Shown here piece by piece: positions 23,132-32,107 of a stretch of 64,000 bases of DNA. The stretch lies in NCBI GenBank assembly GCA_937937585.1, contig CALDCB010000007.1, positions 270,236 to 334,235 of the forward strand. Reading direction: 5' to 3'. Position 1 is the first letter of the stretch. Each line of letters starts with the position of its first letter. Both the position numbers and the translations under genes were made by a program. The notes under the pieces were generated by a model that did not search any database, was not told the DNA's origin, and saw only the letters and a program-made list of their open reading frames with translations. Source of the stretch: an uncultured Coriobacteriaceae bacterium. Its GTDB lineage: Bacteria > Actinomycetota > Coriobacteriia > Coriobacteriales > Eggerthellaceae.

Positions 23132-24355
23132 ATGCCGCAGTTACCGCAGATTTCAACGGTGCGCTCAGCCGGTTCGCGAACGCCGCGCATGGTGCGCCCT
23201 TCACGTTTCCCGTCGCTGAATATGCCGCTTCTCGTCGTCGTATGCGCGCTTACCGTGTACGGCCTGATCGTCGTGTACTCCGCTGTGTCGTCCGATGTCG
23301 ACTACAACTTCTCGCGACAGCTGATGGGTGTCGCGGTGGGTGTTGTGGCCATGGTCGCCTTCTGGAAGTTCGATTACCGGCGCCTGTCAGACATGACGAA
23401 AATCCTGATGATCATCAACGTCGTGCTCATCTTGTCGCCGCACCTTCCGATTATCGGCGTGAACACCATGGGTGCGACGTCATGGATCAAGATCGGCATT
23501 CAGCTTCAGCCAGGCGAGTTCGCTAAGATCACGGTTATCCTCATGGATGCCAGCATCATGGCTCGCTACAACGGCCACTTGGATGACTTGCGTGAATATC
23601 TGAAGGCCGTCGGCCTGATGTTGGTCCCGTTCTTCTGCATCATGACGCAGCCTGACCTGGGAACCGGTTTGGTGTACATCTTCATCGCCGCCGTCGCGCT
23701 TGTGGTTGGCGGCGCCCGTCCGAAGTACCTGCTGATAACGCTGGCGGTTGGCATAGCGCTTATCGCCATGGTGTTCGTGGTCGATCAGATCATTTATGAG
23801 ACCAGCAACCCGCATCAGTACAAGCTGCTCAAGCAGTACCAGCGAAACCGTCTGCTGGTGTTCATGAACCAGGGCTCCACCGACCTTTCCGACGAAGGTT
23901 ACAACCTTCAGCAGGCGATGATCGCCATTGGCTCGGGCGGTCTGTTCGGTCAGGGCTACATGCAGGGAACGCAGCATGCGCTGGGCATTTTGCCCGAGGC
24001 ACCCACCGACTTCATCTTCTGCGTGCTTGCCGAAGAGCTCGGGTTTTTCGGTGTTCTGGTGCTGCTTGGCCTGTATATCTCGCTGGTTGTAATAGCATTT
24101 CGTATTGCAAGGTCATCGAACGATATGTTCGGTTTGGTCTTGGTCATGTGCATCGTCGGCATGTGGTTGTTCCAGATCCTCGAGAACATCGGCATGACGT
24201 GCGGGCTCATGCCCATCACGGGTATCCCCCTGCCGTTCATGAGCTACGGCTCTTCGTTCATGATGGTCAACTTTGCCCTGTTGGGTCTTATCGGCTCGGT
24301 GTGGGCATGTAGCAATCAATCCGGGCGAAAGGCGTCCTATGCAACTACCCGTTGA
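23132..24355 (+). CDS. rodA: RodA-type SEDS peptidoglycan polymerase
   Basis: The product is 407 residues with about ten membrane helices. SEDS features are visible: WIKIGIQLQPGEFAKI (lipid II site region), ITQPDLG-like MTQPDLGTGLVYIF, and GILPEAPTDFIFCVLAEELGF, followed by GIPLPFMSYGSS. It polymerises glycan strands with PBP2. GGAGGGG lies before the ATG, nine bases after the mrdA stop. The position beside mrdA favours RodA over FtsW. Confidence 0.93.
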   Translation: MPQLPQISTVRSAGSRTPRMVRPSRFPSLNMPLLVVVCALTVYGLIVVYSAVSSDVDYNFSRQLMGVAVGVVAMVAFWKFDYRRLSDMTKILMIINVVLILSPHLPIIGVNTMGATSWIKIGIQLQPGEFAKITVILMDASIMARYNGHLDDLREYLKAVGLMLVPFFCIMTQPDLGTGLVYIFIAAVALVVGGARPKYLLITLAVGIALIAMVFVVDQIIYETSNPHQYKLLKQYQRNRLLVFMNQGSTDLSDEGYNLQQAMIAIGSGGLFGQGYMQGTQHALGILPEAPTDFIFCVLAEELGFFGVLVLLGLYISLVVIAFRIARSSNDMFGLVLVMCIVGMWLFQILENIGMTCGLMPITGIPLPFMSYGSSFMMVNFALLGLIGSVWACSNQSGRKASYATTR

Positions 24356-25433
24356 TATCACTGAGCTGCTCGACGAGGCAACCAATCTCGAGGCTGCGCG
24401 TAAAACCCCGCTTTCTGTTAGCGTTTACATCGACGATTCGGCCCCTGCCGATCTTATCGCCCATGTGCGTAAATCCTTTGCCAGCGAATTGGCCACGGTG
24501 CGCCTTACGCTTAGCTATCTGGGAGACCGGCCCGCAAGCGTATGCCCGACCGACGACGCGGCCATCATCGTCGCGGGATCTTCCGACGTGGTTGGGCCTT
24601 CGGCCGCGGCAATCCGCAGCGCGGGCGTTCCCGTTATGGTATGCGCCACTCAGCCCGCTCGCGTCGAGCTCATCGCCGCAGCGGCGAGCGCGCCTATCCC
24701 CGAGGGCGATCTGGTTGTTCCCAGCGACCCCGAGCGAACCATCGCGAAGAACGTTTGCAAGGTGGTTTCGCGCGTCGTTCCCAAGCAGGCTGCCGATATG
24801 ACGAAGGGCCTGTCCGGCATGATGCACGCCGCGCAGATCACCGAGGAAGAGGCCATGGCCGATCCCATGCCTCTCGATGACGAGGCGGCTGCGGCGCTCG
24901 ACATGCGCATGGGTGAGTGGATCGCCGTCGCCTGTCGTTCCAAGCGCCTGGCGTTCGCGCTGGCCTTCCCGTTCGTTCGCAAACCGCTTGCTCTTGAGGC
25001 TGTTTCTGAAACTGCGTTGCAGAACGCAGGTGTTGGTTTGGTTCCGTTCTTGAAGGCAGCCGACATGCCTATCATGACGCTCAACCAAGCGAAGATGGTC
25101 CTGCAGATCGCCGCCGCTTATGGACGCCCCATGGGAATGGAGCGCGCGAAGGAGATCTTGGCAGTGGTTGGCGGCGCCTTCGGTTGCCGCTCGATTGCCC
25201 GTACTGCTGTGGGATATGTTCCCGCATTGGGCGGCGTCATTCGCGCCGGCGTCGGTTTCGGCGGTACCGAGGCTATGGGTCGTGCGGTTATCGAGTACTT
25301 CGAGGGCGGCGAGAACGTCGCCGGCGTGACTCGCGTGGTTGAGAAAGCCGCCGCTCTTGCAGGGGAAGCCGCTTCGCAGGTGCGCGACAGGGTCGCCGAA
25401 GTGCGCTCGATGGAAACCAAGCCTGTCGCTTAA
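24339..25433 (+). CDS. DUF697-type protein at the end of the elongasome operon
   Basis: The start at 24339 overlaps the rodA end by 17 bases and has GAAAGGCG upstream. The product is 364 residues. The N-terminal 150 residues resemble the nucleotide-handling part seen before DUF697 domains but lack a clear P-loop. The C-terminal ~120 residues (AKEILAVVGGAFGCRSIART, VGYVPALGGVIRAGVGFGG) match DUF697, a membrane-associated region found in YcjF-like and Era-like proteins. No transmembrane helix is fully convincing. Coupling to rodA suggests a role at the envelope. Confidence 0.65.
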   Translation: MQLPVDITELLDEATNLEAARKTPLSVSVYIDDSAPADLIAHVRKSFASELATVRLTLSYLGDRPASVCPTDDAAIIVAGSSDVVGPSAAAIRSAGVPVMVCATQPARVELIAAAASAPIPEGDLVVPSDPERTIAKNVCKVVSRVVPKQAADMTKGLSGMMHAAQITEEEAMADPMPLDDEAAAALDMRMGEWIAVACRSKRLAFALAFPFVRKPLALEAVSETALQNAGVGLVPFLKAADMPIMTLNQAKMVLQIAAAYGRPMGMERAKEILAVVGGAFGCRSIARTAVGYVPALGGVIRAGVGFGGTEAMGRAVIEYFEGGENVAGVTRVVEKAAALAGEAASQVRDRVAEVRSMETKPVA

Positions 25434-25464
25434 ACGTATTTCAACTATCATTTGATCAGCATCG

Positions 25465-25502
25465 CCTGGATCGCCTTCGCTTGATGCGTCGTGCGATCCA
25501 GG
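25465..25502 (+). terminator. Hairpin after the elongasome operon
   Basis: Arms CCTGGATCGC (25465-25474) and GCGATCCAGG (25493-25502) pair perfectly around an 18-nt loop, followed by CTGTTCTC. The weak T-run makes termination likely but not certain. It separates the mre operon from the radical-SAM genes. Confidence 0.5.
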
Positions 25503-25532
25503 CTGTTCTCTGCCTGAAGGGAAACCCAGACG

Positions 25533-27422
25533 ATGTCCAAGCTCACTGATCTTTGGCCCCGCGTTCGCGAGATCGTCTCGACTGCCGAGCGTCCTTCGCG
25601 ATACATCAACCACGAATGGGGAAGCGTCTACAAGGAAGACGCCGATTTCCATTTCTGCATGGTGTACCCCGACGTTTACGAAGTCGGTCAGCCCAACCAG
25701 GCACTCCGCATTCTGGTGAACGTCGTGAATGCCCGCGAGGGCCTGTCTGCCGAGCGCGGATTCCTGCCTGCTCCCGACATGGCCGACAAGATGCGTGCCG
25801 AGGGTATCCCCATGTTCTCAATCGAAAGCTGCGCGCCCTTGGCCGAGTTCGATGCGGTGGGCGTCACGCTTTCGCACGAGCTTGTTGCCACGAACGTGCT
25901 TGAGATGCTTGATCTGAGCGGCATTCCCTTGCATGCCGACGGGCGCTCCGAGGACGATCCGTTCGTCATCGCCGGCGGCCCGTGTGCATACAACCCCGAG
26001 CCGTACGCTCCGTTTTTCGACGCGTTCTGTGTGGGCGAGGGCGAAGTCATGCTGCCCGATGGCCTGGAGTTCATCAGGGACCAGCGCAAGGCAGGCGCCA
26101 CGCGCGCAGAGGTTCTTCGAAAGCTCGCAACCGAGCCTGGCTGGTACGTGCCGTCTTTGTATCGTTGGCGCGATACCGACGAGGCGCAGGCCGCGGGCTC
26201 GTGGATCGAGCCGCTTGAAGAGGGACTTCCCGCCCATATCGAGAAGCAGCTGTTCACCGGCTTTGCGGAAAGTCCCGGTTGGGAGCCGTGCATCGTCCCG
26301 TTCGCCGAGGCCGTTCATGACCGCCTGAATGTCGAGATCCTGCGCGGTTGCGCGCGCGGCTGCCGCTTCTGCCAGGCGGGCATGATGTATCGCCCGGTGC
26401 GCGAGCGTTCCGCCGACAACGTGGTGCAGTCCGTTCTTGCGGGCCTTAAGGAAACGGGCTACGACGAGGTCAGCTTGACCTCGCTTTCCACCACCGATCA
26501 CTCTCAGATCGCCGAGATCCTCACGCGCCTGAACGAGGCATGCGACGGCACCGGCGTGCGCGTCTCCATCCCCTCGCAGCGCCTTGATTCGTTCGGCGCC
26601 GAGATGGCTGCGCTGGTTGCGGGCAAGAAGAAGGGCGGATTGACGTTCGCCCCCGAGGCCGGTACGCAGCGTTTGCGCGACGTCATCAACAAGAACGTGA
26701 CCGAGGAGAACCTGTTCTCGGCTATCGACGCGGCCTTCTCGATGGGGTGGCGTCGTTGCAAGCTATACTTCATGGTTGGCCTTCCCACCGAAACCGATGA
26801 CGACCTGCGCGGAATCGCGAGTTTGTGCGAGCGCGCTTACGACCGTGCTGTGGCCGCCGTTCCGCGCGAGCAGAAGGGCGCTGTTCAGATCAGCGCGTCG
26901 CTCGCCCTGTTCGTGCCGAAGGCTCAGACCCCGTTCCAGTGGGACGGCCAGATCGCTCCCGAAGAGGCCGTTCGTCGCGTGAATCTGGTTCGCTCCAGCG
27001 TGAAGCGCCGTTCGGTCATCGTGCACTGGCACAATGCGGCAACCAGCTTCATCGAGGCCATCATGAGTCGCGGCGGCCGCGAAACCGCCGCGTTGGTTGA
27101 AGGCGCGTGGCATCGTGGCGCCCGCTTTGACGCATGGGACGAGCACTTCGACGAGGAAGCGTGGGCTGCCGCCGCAATCGATATCGGCATTGACGTTGCC
27201 GGTCTTGCGCAGACTACCTTCCCGCTTGACTACGTGCTTCCGTGGGAGCATGTCTCCACGGGTGTGAGCACGCGTTTCCTGCGTCACGAGCGCGAGTTGG
27301 CGTCGCAGGCCATCACCACCCCCGACTGTTCGTTCGAACGTTGCTCGGCGTGCGGCGTATGCCCTGGCATGAAGGTTGAAAACGAGCTCGCGGCTCCTCG
27401 CGTGCTTGGCGGATTGAGGTAA
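25533..27422 (+). CDS. TIGR03960-type radical SAM protein with B12-binding-like N-terminus
   Basis: The product is 629 residues. The N-terminal ~220 residues resemble the cobalamin-binding-like region of this family (VYPDVYEVGQPNQALRIL, VTLSHELVATNVLEML). The radical SAM core has the CxxxCxxC motif as CARGCRFC near residue 273, followed by SLTSLSTTDHSQI. A C-terminal cysteine pair CSACGVC lies near 612. The family nearly always neighbours, or is fused to, a DUF2344 protein, which is the next gene here after four bases. A role in RNA or protein modification is supposed for the pair but not shown. Confidence 0.88.
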   Translation: MSKLTDLWPRVREIVSTAERPSRYINHEWGSVYKEDADFHFCMVYPDVYEVGQPNQALRILVNVVNAREGLSAERGFLPAPDMADKMRAEGIPMFSIESCAPLAEFDAVGVTLSHELVATNVLEMLDLSGIPLHADGRSEDDPFVIAGGPCAYNPEPYAPFFDAFCVGEGEVMLPDGLEFIRDQRKAGATRAEVLRKLATEPGWYVPSLYRWRDTDEAQAAGSWIEPLEEGLPAHIEKQLFTGFAESPGWEPCIVPFAEAVHDRLNVEILRGCARGCRFCQAGMMYRPVRERSADNVVQSVLAGLKETGYDEVSLTSLSTTDHSQIAEILTRLNEACDGTGVRVSIPSQRLDSFGAEMAALVAGKKKGGLTFAPEAGTQRLRDVINKNVTEENLFSAIDAAFSMGWRRCKLYFMVGLPTETDDDLRGIASLCERAYDRAVAAVPREQKGAVQISASLALFVPKAQTPFQWDGQIAPEEAVRRVNLVRSSVKRRSVIVHWHNAATSFIEAIMSRGGRETAALVEGAWHRGARFDAWDEHFDEEAWAAAAIDIGIDVAGLAQTTFPLDYVLPWEHVSTGVSTRFLRHERELASQAITTPDCSFERCSACGVCPGMKVENELAAPRVLGGLR

Positions 27423-27426
27423 GCAA

Positions 27427-28131
27427 ATGAGCGAGAAAAACGTCAACGCTGAACAGCCCGGCCGTCGCTTCGTGCTTCGTGCCACATACATCGAACGCGA
27501 TCGTCTGGCGCTTCTGTCGCATCTTGAGGTCGCCCATGCTCTTGAGCGCACGGTTCGTCGTGCGGGATTGCCTTTCGCCATTTCGCAAGGCTTTTCGCCG
27601 CATATGAAAATCGCATTCGGCGCGGCGCTGCCCGTCGGTGTCGGATCGACGTGTGAGATCTTCGATATCCAGTTGCGCGAGTACGTTCCCGCCGATAAGG
27701 CGCTTGCGGCGCTTAAGGCGGCAAGCGTGCGCGACCTGATGGTTCAGGACGCCTATTACATCGATTCGCATGCGAAGGCCGCGTCGGTTGCCTATCCGGT
27801 GAGCGTTTACGAGGTCGAGTTCTCGCGCGCTCCCGGTAGCCTGCCCGTTCCTCAGGACATCGTGCGCATTCGTCGCAAGAAAGAGAAGGTGTTCCATGTG
27901 GCTGATCATCTGGTCGAGCCCATCATGTTCGATGAGGAACGCCCTGAAGTTGCTCATTTCGCGCTTGAAGCGCACGACACCGGCGCGCTTCGCGCTGATC
28001 TGCTTATGCAGGAATGCTTGAAGCTGTATAACGACGCGCTGCCCGAAGGCGAGCCCGCCTTGACCACGGTGAGCATCACCCGTGTCGCTCAGCGCGAGAA
28101 TGCATGGGGAAGCGCAAGAATCGCAAGTTAA
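27427..28131 (+). CDS. TIGR03936/DUF2344 radical-SAM-associated protein
   Basis: The product is 234 residues with the family hallmarks YIERDRLALLSHLEVAHALERTV and FAISQGFSPHMKIAFGAALPVG near residues 25-70. It follows the TIGR03960 protein by four bases and is a separate chain here, whereas some lineages fuse both. It probably presents the substrate to the radical SAM enzyme; that is inference from co-occurrence. A strong hairpin follows its stop. Confidence 0.88.
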   Translation: MSEKNVNAEQPGRRFVLRATYIERDRLALLSHLEVAHALERTVRRAGLPFAISQGFSPHMKIAFGAALPVGVGSTCEIFDIQLREYVPADKALAALKAASVRDLMVQDAYYIDSHAKAASVAYPVSVYEVEFSRAPGSLPVPQDIVRIRRKKEKVFHVADHLVEPIMFDEERPEVAHFALEAHDTGALRADLLMQECLKLYNDALPEGEPALTTVSITRVAQRENAWGSARIAS

Positions 28132-28135
28132 TGAA

Positions 28136-28165
28136 GAGCGGTCGGAGCATGCGCTCCGACCGCTC
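28136..28165. terminator. Long perfect hairpin between convergent genes
   Basis: GAGCGGTCGGAGC (28136-28148) pairs with its exact complement at 28153-28165 around an ATGC loop. It lies between the rightward DUF2344 gene and the leftward HTH gene, so it can stop transcription from both sides. No long T-run is present on either strand. Confidence 0.65.
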
Positions 28166-28187
28166 TGATCGTTTCAAGGCGCGAGCG

Positions 28188-28403
28188 CTAGAACGAGAAG
28201 AACTCGCGCACCTCGATGCCAAGTGCCTCGCTGATTCTGATCAGCGTGCTGACCTTGACGTCTGAGGTTGCGTTCTCGATTTTCGAGATCTCGGCTTGCG
28301 TGGTGTCGGCCATGTAAGCAAGCTGACGCTGGGTGAGCTTCTGCTTAGATCGCTCACGTTCCACTGCTCGTCCGAGCTGTTTCTTTTTGGTGGCCATGTC
28401 CAT
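28188..28403 (-). CDS. Small XRE-family HTH regulator
   Basis: The product is 71 residues, almost only a helix-turn-helix domain (KLTQRQLAYMADTTQAEISKIE) with helices to the end (LIRISEALGIEVREFFSF). An ATG two codons in is equally possible; neither has a clear ribosome binding site. It lies downstream of a 75-residue unknown gene on the same strand. Targets unknown. Confidence 0.75.
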   Translation of the reverse strand: MDMATKKKQLGRAVERERSKQKLTQRQLAYMADTTQAEISKIENATSDVKVSTLIRISEALGIEVREFFSF

Positions 28404-28510
28404 GCGGCAAGCGTATTGCCGCTGTAAATAAAGCTGATATCCTGCAAGATATCAAGCCACGTTTCAGCGCAGCAATTTCATATCGTGTCGTATATCGCCG
28501 CGCTTCATCT

Positions 28511-28738
28511 TCATTCAAGCCCAAGGTTCTCGATGCGCGTCAGCTCCTCAAGGTTTTTGCCTGCATGACCAAGTCCGACGTCCAAAAGGACAGCAACCTG
28601 CCCCAGTGCCGTCGACTCGCCGTTCCATGTGGGGTCGCTTGCGATAAGCCCGATTATCTCGCGTGCCCCCTCCAAGATGCTTGCGGTCTCGGCGGCAAGT
28701 TCAAGTCGTGCGGCGTGGTATTCGTCCTGGTTGCCCAT
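28511..28738 (-). CDS. Small hypothetical protein (75 aa)
   Basis: AAAGGA lies eight bases before the ATG at 28738. The product is helical and acidic (MGNQDEYHAARLELAAETAS and on) with no recognised motif. It is on the same strand as the HTH gene 107 bases away and may share a transcript with it. A regulatory or toxin-antitoxin-like pair can be imagined, but there is no sequence support. Confidence 0.5.
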   Translation of the reverse strand: MGNQDEYHAARLELAAETASILEGAREIIGLIASDPTWNGESTALGQVAVLLDVGLGHAGKNLEELTRIENLGLE

Positions 28739-28933
28739 CCCCGTCCTTTCGATTTCGGTTGATTCTAATGCCTGCTAACGGGGGATAGGGTGTTCGCTTT
28801 CATATTGGCAATTCCCGTTCGATAGCTGTTGGGCGGCTGTTTGAAAGGCGTTTGGTCTGGTTGGCCGTAACGTTTGTCACGGCTCCGTCGCTGCGGATGC
28901 GCAAGACGTGTGGGTTATCTGAGCTTGGGCGCG

Positions 28934-28966
28934 AAAAAGGCGGCGCGGAACAAGTCCGACACCGCC
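28934..28966 (-). terminator. Terminator after the CBS-domain gene (minus strand)
   Basis: On the minus strand GGCGG (28966-28962) pairs with CCGCC (28943-28939), with a further CGGA/TCCG pairing inside, followed by TTTTT (28938-28934). It lies just past the stop of the CBS-domain gene. Confidence 0.6.
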
Positions 28967-28989
28967 TATCTCGCTTCTCTTGCGTTTCG

Positions 28990-29496
28990 TTATTGAAAGA
29001 TGACGTTGAAGATGTATTTGGTGATGGCCGAGCGTCGGATGACGCCGACCAGCTTTCCCTCGTCGTCCACCACGGGAAGCTTCTTGAACTTCTTCTTCGC
29101 CAGCATATCGGCCACGCGGGCGATGCTTTGTTCTGGCCGCGCGCAAACAACCTTGCGTGTGGCGAAGTCCATGACGTTTCGGTCTTTCAGGCTGTCGATG
29201 CGCTGCTCGAGGGTTTGATCGTCGAAGTACAGCATCGACGCGTCGCCGCCGGTGAAGATGGTTCGTGCACGGTGCTGCGCGATGGCTCCCATGATGTCGC
29301 CGTCGGAAATGAACCCAACGACCTGCTTGCGCTCGTCGACGACGGGCATGCTCGTTACCTCGTTTTCGGCAAGCATGCGAACCACGTCGGAGATCGTGCT
29401 GTTCTTCGAGCAGGTGAAGGGGTCTTCGATCATGATGCTTGAAATGGGCGTGCCTTCGAACTCAAGCGGGATGCGCTCGGAAAGGATCTCGGACAT
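28990..29496 (-). CDS. Two-CBS-domain protein
   Basis: The product is 168 residues, consisting of two CBS domains: ISSIMIEDPFTCSKNSTISD with MPVVDERKQVVGFISDGDIM, and NVMDFATRKVVCARPEQSIA with LPVVDDEGKLVGVIRRSAI. Such pairs bind AMP, ATP or related ligands and act as energy sensors. The start lies three bases after the MFS exporter stop, with AAGGAGG inside the exporter's end, so it is translated from the same mRNA. No catalytic domain is attached. Confidence 0.88.
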   Translation of the reverse strand: MSEILSERIPLEFEGTPISSIMIEDPFTCSKNSTISDVVRMLAENEVTSMPVVDERKQVVGFISDGDIMGAIAQHRARTIFTGGDASMLYFDDQTLEQRIDSLKDRNVMDFATRKVVCARPEQSIARVADMLAKKKFKKLPVVDDEGKLVGVIRRSAITKYIFNVIFQ

Positions 29497-29499
29497 AGC

Positions 29500-30942
29500 T
29501 TAAGCCTCCTTGGTTTGAGAAGCGGTTTTCTTGGAAGGACGAACGCTCACGATGGCGTAGATCAGCGACACCAGGCCGATAGCGGCGCAAACCTTGTAGG
29601 CGACGCCGGCGCCCGTAGCCGTGGCAACTTGGATGCTGGCACTCGTGCTGGCAGATGCGGTAACGCTGGTCATGACCGTGATGATAAGCGCTGTGCACAA
29701 GCCGCCGGCAACCTGACGACCGGTGTTGGCGATGGCGTTGCCGTGGGCGATCATGTCGTTCTTCAAGGCGTTGACGCCCCATGTGTTCACGGGCATGTTC
29801 GCCAGAGCCTGGCCGGCAGCTTGCAGCATGCAGAACAGCGCAACCACGGCGATGGGCGTGTTCGCTGTCGAAAGCGAGAGCAGGAACAGGGCCCCGGTCA
29901 TCAGCATCAGGCCGAAGATCGAGATAACGCGTGGGCCGAATTTATCGAAGACGATGCCCGAGATGGGGCTGATGATGATGCCAACTGCAGCGGCAGGCAG
30001 CATTGCCATACCGGTTTCGAAGGCTGAAGCGCCCAGGGCGGTTTGCAAAAGAAGGGGCAACAGCGTGTTGGTAACCAGGCAGGCGGCGTTGATGAGCGTG
30101 ACGATGATGGCCGCTACGCGGAACTCGTGCGTTTTCAGCGTGCCCAGTTGAAGCAGGGGGTCGTCGATGCGTCCTTGTCGAACGACGAACAACACCAGGC
30201 AGATCATGCCGGCGGCGATGGAGCCCAACACGACGATGCTGCCCCAGCCGAACGACGAGGCGCTCGAGAAGCCGTACAACAAGCCGCCGAAAGCGATGGT
30301 GGAAAGGGCAACCGAGACAAGATCGAGTTTCGGGTTCTTAAGCTCGCCTACGTTCTTCAGCATGAAAATGCCCAGAACCAACACCGCGAACGCAAAGGGC
30401 ACGATCGCGCCGATCATCGTGCGCCAACCGTAGGCGTCGATCACGGCACCGCCGACGACGGGGCCGACGGCGGGGCCGGCTGACATGACGATGCCCGCCA
30501 TGCCCATAGCGGTTCCGCGTTTCTCAACGGGAAAGACCAGCATGGGAACCACCGAGACCAGCGGCATGAGCACGCCTGAGCCTGCGGCTTGAAGCACGCG
30601 GCCGACGATGAGGGTGGTGAAATCGGGCGCCGCGGCGCACATCAGCGTGCCAAGAGCGAATACCAGCGTGGCTCCGAAGAAGAGCTTACGGGTGCTGAAC
30701 TTGTCGATGAGGAACGCCGATACCGGCACCATGATGCCGCTGACCAGCGGGTAGATGGACATGATCCACTGAGCAGTAGAGGCATCGATGTTGAAGTCGG
30801 CCATGATGACCGGCAGTGCCGGGGACATCACCGTTTGGTTCAACAGGGCCAAGAAGGCGCCAAGGACGACGACGGCGACGATGTGGATTTGGGTGCCGGT
30901 GATGCGCCCGTTGGTGGGCGCGGAAACAGTAGTGCTAGACAT
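29500..30942 (-). CDS. DHA2-type MFS drug exporter (14 TM)
   Basis: The product is 480 residues with about 14 hydrophobic helices. Motifs of the EmrB/QacA group are visible: LNQTVMSPALPVIMADF in helix 1, SAFLIDKFSTRKLFF after helix 2 (motif A), LQAAGSGVLMPL, and MSAGPAVGPVVGGAVID in helix 5 (motif C of antiporters). It would export a drug or metabolite against protons. GAAAGGAACC precedes the ATG. It is followed by the CBS protein gene. A tiny frame upstream may be a leader. Confidence 0.9.
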   Translation of the reverse strand: MSSTTVSAPTNGRITGTQIHIVAVVVLGAFLALLNQTVMSPALPVIMADFNIDASTAQWIMSIYPLVSGIMVPVSAFLIDKFSTRKLFFGATLVFALGTLMCAAAPDFTTLIVGRVLQAAGSGVLMPLVSVVPMLVFPVEKRGTAMGMAGIVMSAGPAVGPVVGGAVIDAYGWRTMIGAIVPFAFAVLVLGIFMLKNVGELKNPKLDLVSVALSTIAFGGLLYGFSSASSFGWGSIVVLGSIAAGMICLVLFVVRQGRIDDPLLQLGTLKTHEFRVAAIIVTLINAACLVTNTLLPLLLQTALGASAFETGMAMLPAAAVGIIISPISGIVFDKFGPRVISIFGLMLMTGALFLLSLSTANTPIAVVALFCMLQAAGQALANMPVNTWGVNALKNDMIAHGNAIANTGRQVAGGLCTALIITVMTSVTASASTSASIQVATATGAGVAYKVCAAIGLVSLIYAIVSVRPSKKTASQTKEA

Positions 30943-31026
30943 AGGTTCCTTTCGCAGCTATGGGGATTGCCTGCCGCAGGTCGATGGTGCGGCGGCAGGC
31001 GGATTCGCGTTTGATAAAGCGCGAAT

Positions 31027-31155
31027 TCAGCTGCGATAGGAAGAAAGCGACTGCTTGAAGGCGGGCTGGGCGATTGCTTTTCGGCAAATGTCGGACAAAG
31101 CCCCCGGCATGGGGAGCTCGCGATTCAGGGTGTATGCCTCGTTCAGTTCGTTCAT
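31027..31155 (-). CDS. Possible small protein or leader peptide upstream of the MFS exporter (42 aa)
   Basis: In the 448-bp gap between the exporter and the ABC operon a leftward frame MNELNEAYTLNRELPMPG... ends 85 bases before the exporter start. There is no good ribosome binding site. The composition is protein-like, but length alone gives no proof. It could be a leader peptide for drug-induced control or a remnant of a lost regulator. Confidence 0.25.
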   Translation of the reverse strand: MNELNEAYTLNRELPMPGALSDICRKAIAQPAFKQSLSSYRS

Positions 31156-31313
31156 AGCGGAGAGGTACCCTAACAGCCGATTTCCCAAGATTCAAGAGCC
31201 GTAACCCAGACGTAAGAATCACTCCAAAGGCTGAAGGGGGATTGTTGCGCCGATCGTTCGCGACGCAGCCGTAAGGGCTGTATTTCGTAAAATTACACCA
31301 AGCTAACAAAAGA

Positions 31314-31342
31314 GTTGCTATCGGCTCACTTAGTATCTAGAA
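31314..31342 (+). promoter_or_regulatory. Promoter of the ABC/FtsX operon
   Basis: TTGCTA (31314-31319) and TAGAAT (31337-31342) are 17 bp apart, in an AT-rich stretch 49-77 bases before the first gene. It is the clearest sigma-70-like promoter outside the phage region. No operator repeat is obvious around it. Confidence 0.65.
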
Positions 31343-31390
31343 TCGTAAGTTAGAGAAATACAACTATCAGAAGAAGGAAAAAGGATAGAA

Positions 31391-32101
31391 ATGCTTGACA
31401 ATCCGTTTCTTTCCGTGCGTGACCTTGAGAAATCTTATGGCGAAGGGGATGCGCGCACAAAGGTTCTTCGTGGGATATCGACCGATGTTGGCAAAGGGGA
31501 AATATGCGTTCTTCTTGGTCCATCGGGTTCGGGCAAGTCGACTTTTCTAAATATCGTCGGCGGTCTTGAGGATGCCGATGCCGGCACGATTCGCGTTGGC
31601 GACGAGGAGCTCACTTCGCTCTCCGGCAAAGAGCTGGGGGAATATCGCAGACGTCAGCTGGGGTTCGTCTTCCAGTTTTACAATTTGGTGCCCGATCTTA
31701 CTATCCGTGAGAATATCGAGGTCACCGCGCATTTAAGCAAGAACGCCTTGCCGATCGATGATTTATTGAAGTCCCTGGGTTTGTGGGATCATCGCGGTAA
31801 ATTCCCGCGCCAGGTTTCAGGCGGACAGCAGCAGCGTTGCGCGATTGGGCGTGCTTTGGTTAAGAACCCTAGCTTGCTTTTGTGCGACGAGCCTACCGGA
31901 GCGCTTGATTACACCACGTCAAAGGAGATTCTCCGTTTGATGGAGGAGGTTAATCGCGATTACGGTTGCACGATCGTCATCGTCACCCACAATAATGCGA
32001 TCTCGAACATGGCGCATCGGGTTTTGCGCTTGCACGACGGTGCGCTGGTGGAGGATCGCGTCAATCCGGTGCGCACTGCCGCATGCGATCTCGAATGGTA
32101 G
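31391..32101 (+). CDS. ABC transporter ATP-binding protein (MacB/LolD type)
   Basis: The product is 236 residues: Walker A GPSGSGKST near residue 43, Q-loop QFYNLVPDLTI, signature SGGQQQRCAIGRA near 142, and Walker B LLLCDEPTGALD with the catalytic glutamate. The length and the TGALD ending place it in the MacB/LolD/FtsE group that works with FtsX-like permeases. The next gene, six bases on, is such a permease. It energises mechanical changes in the permease rather than classical import. Confidence 0.93.
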   Translation: MLDNPFLSVRDLEKSYGEGDARTKVLRGISTDVGKGEICVLLGPSGSGKSTFLNIVGGLEDADAGTIRVGDEELTSLSGKELGEYRRRQLGFVFQFYNLVPDLTIRENIEVTAHLSKNALPIDDLLKSLGLWDHRGKFPRQVSGGQQQRCAIGRALVKNPSLLLCDEPTGALDYTTSKEILRLMEEVNRDYGCTIVIVTHNNAISNMAHRVLRLHDGALVEDRVNPVRTAACDLEW

Positions 32102-32107
32102 GTTGTC

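Noticed and set aside
30935..31309. 124-codon frame on the minus strand upstream of the MFS exporter
   Set aside because: It overlaps the exporter's start in another frame and has no start signal; only the shorter 42-codon frame at 31027-31155 was kept, at low confidence.
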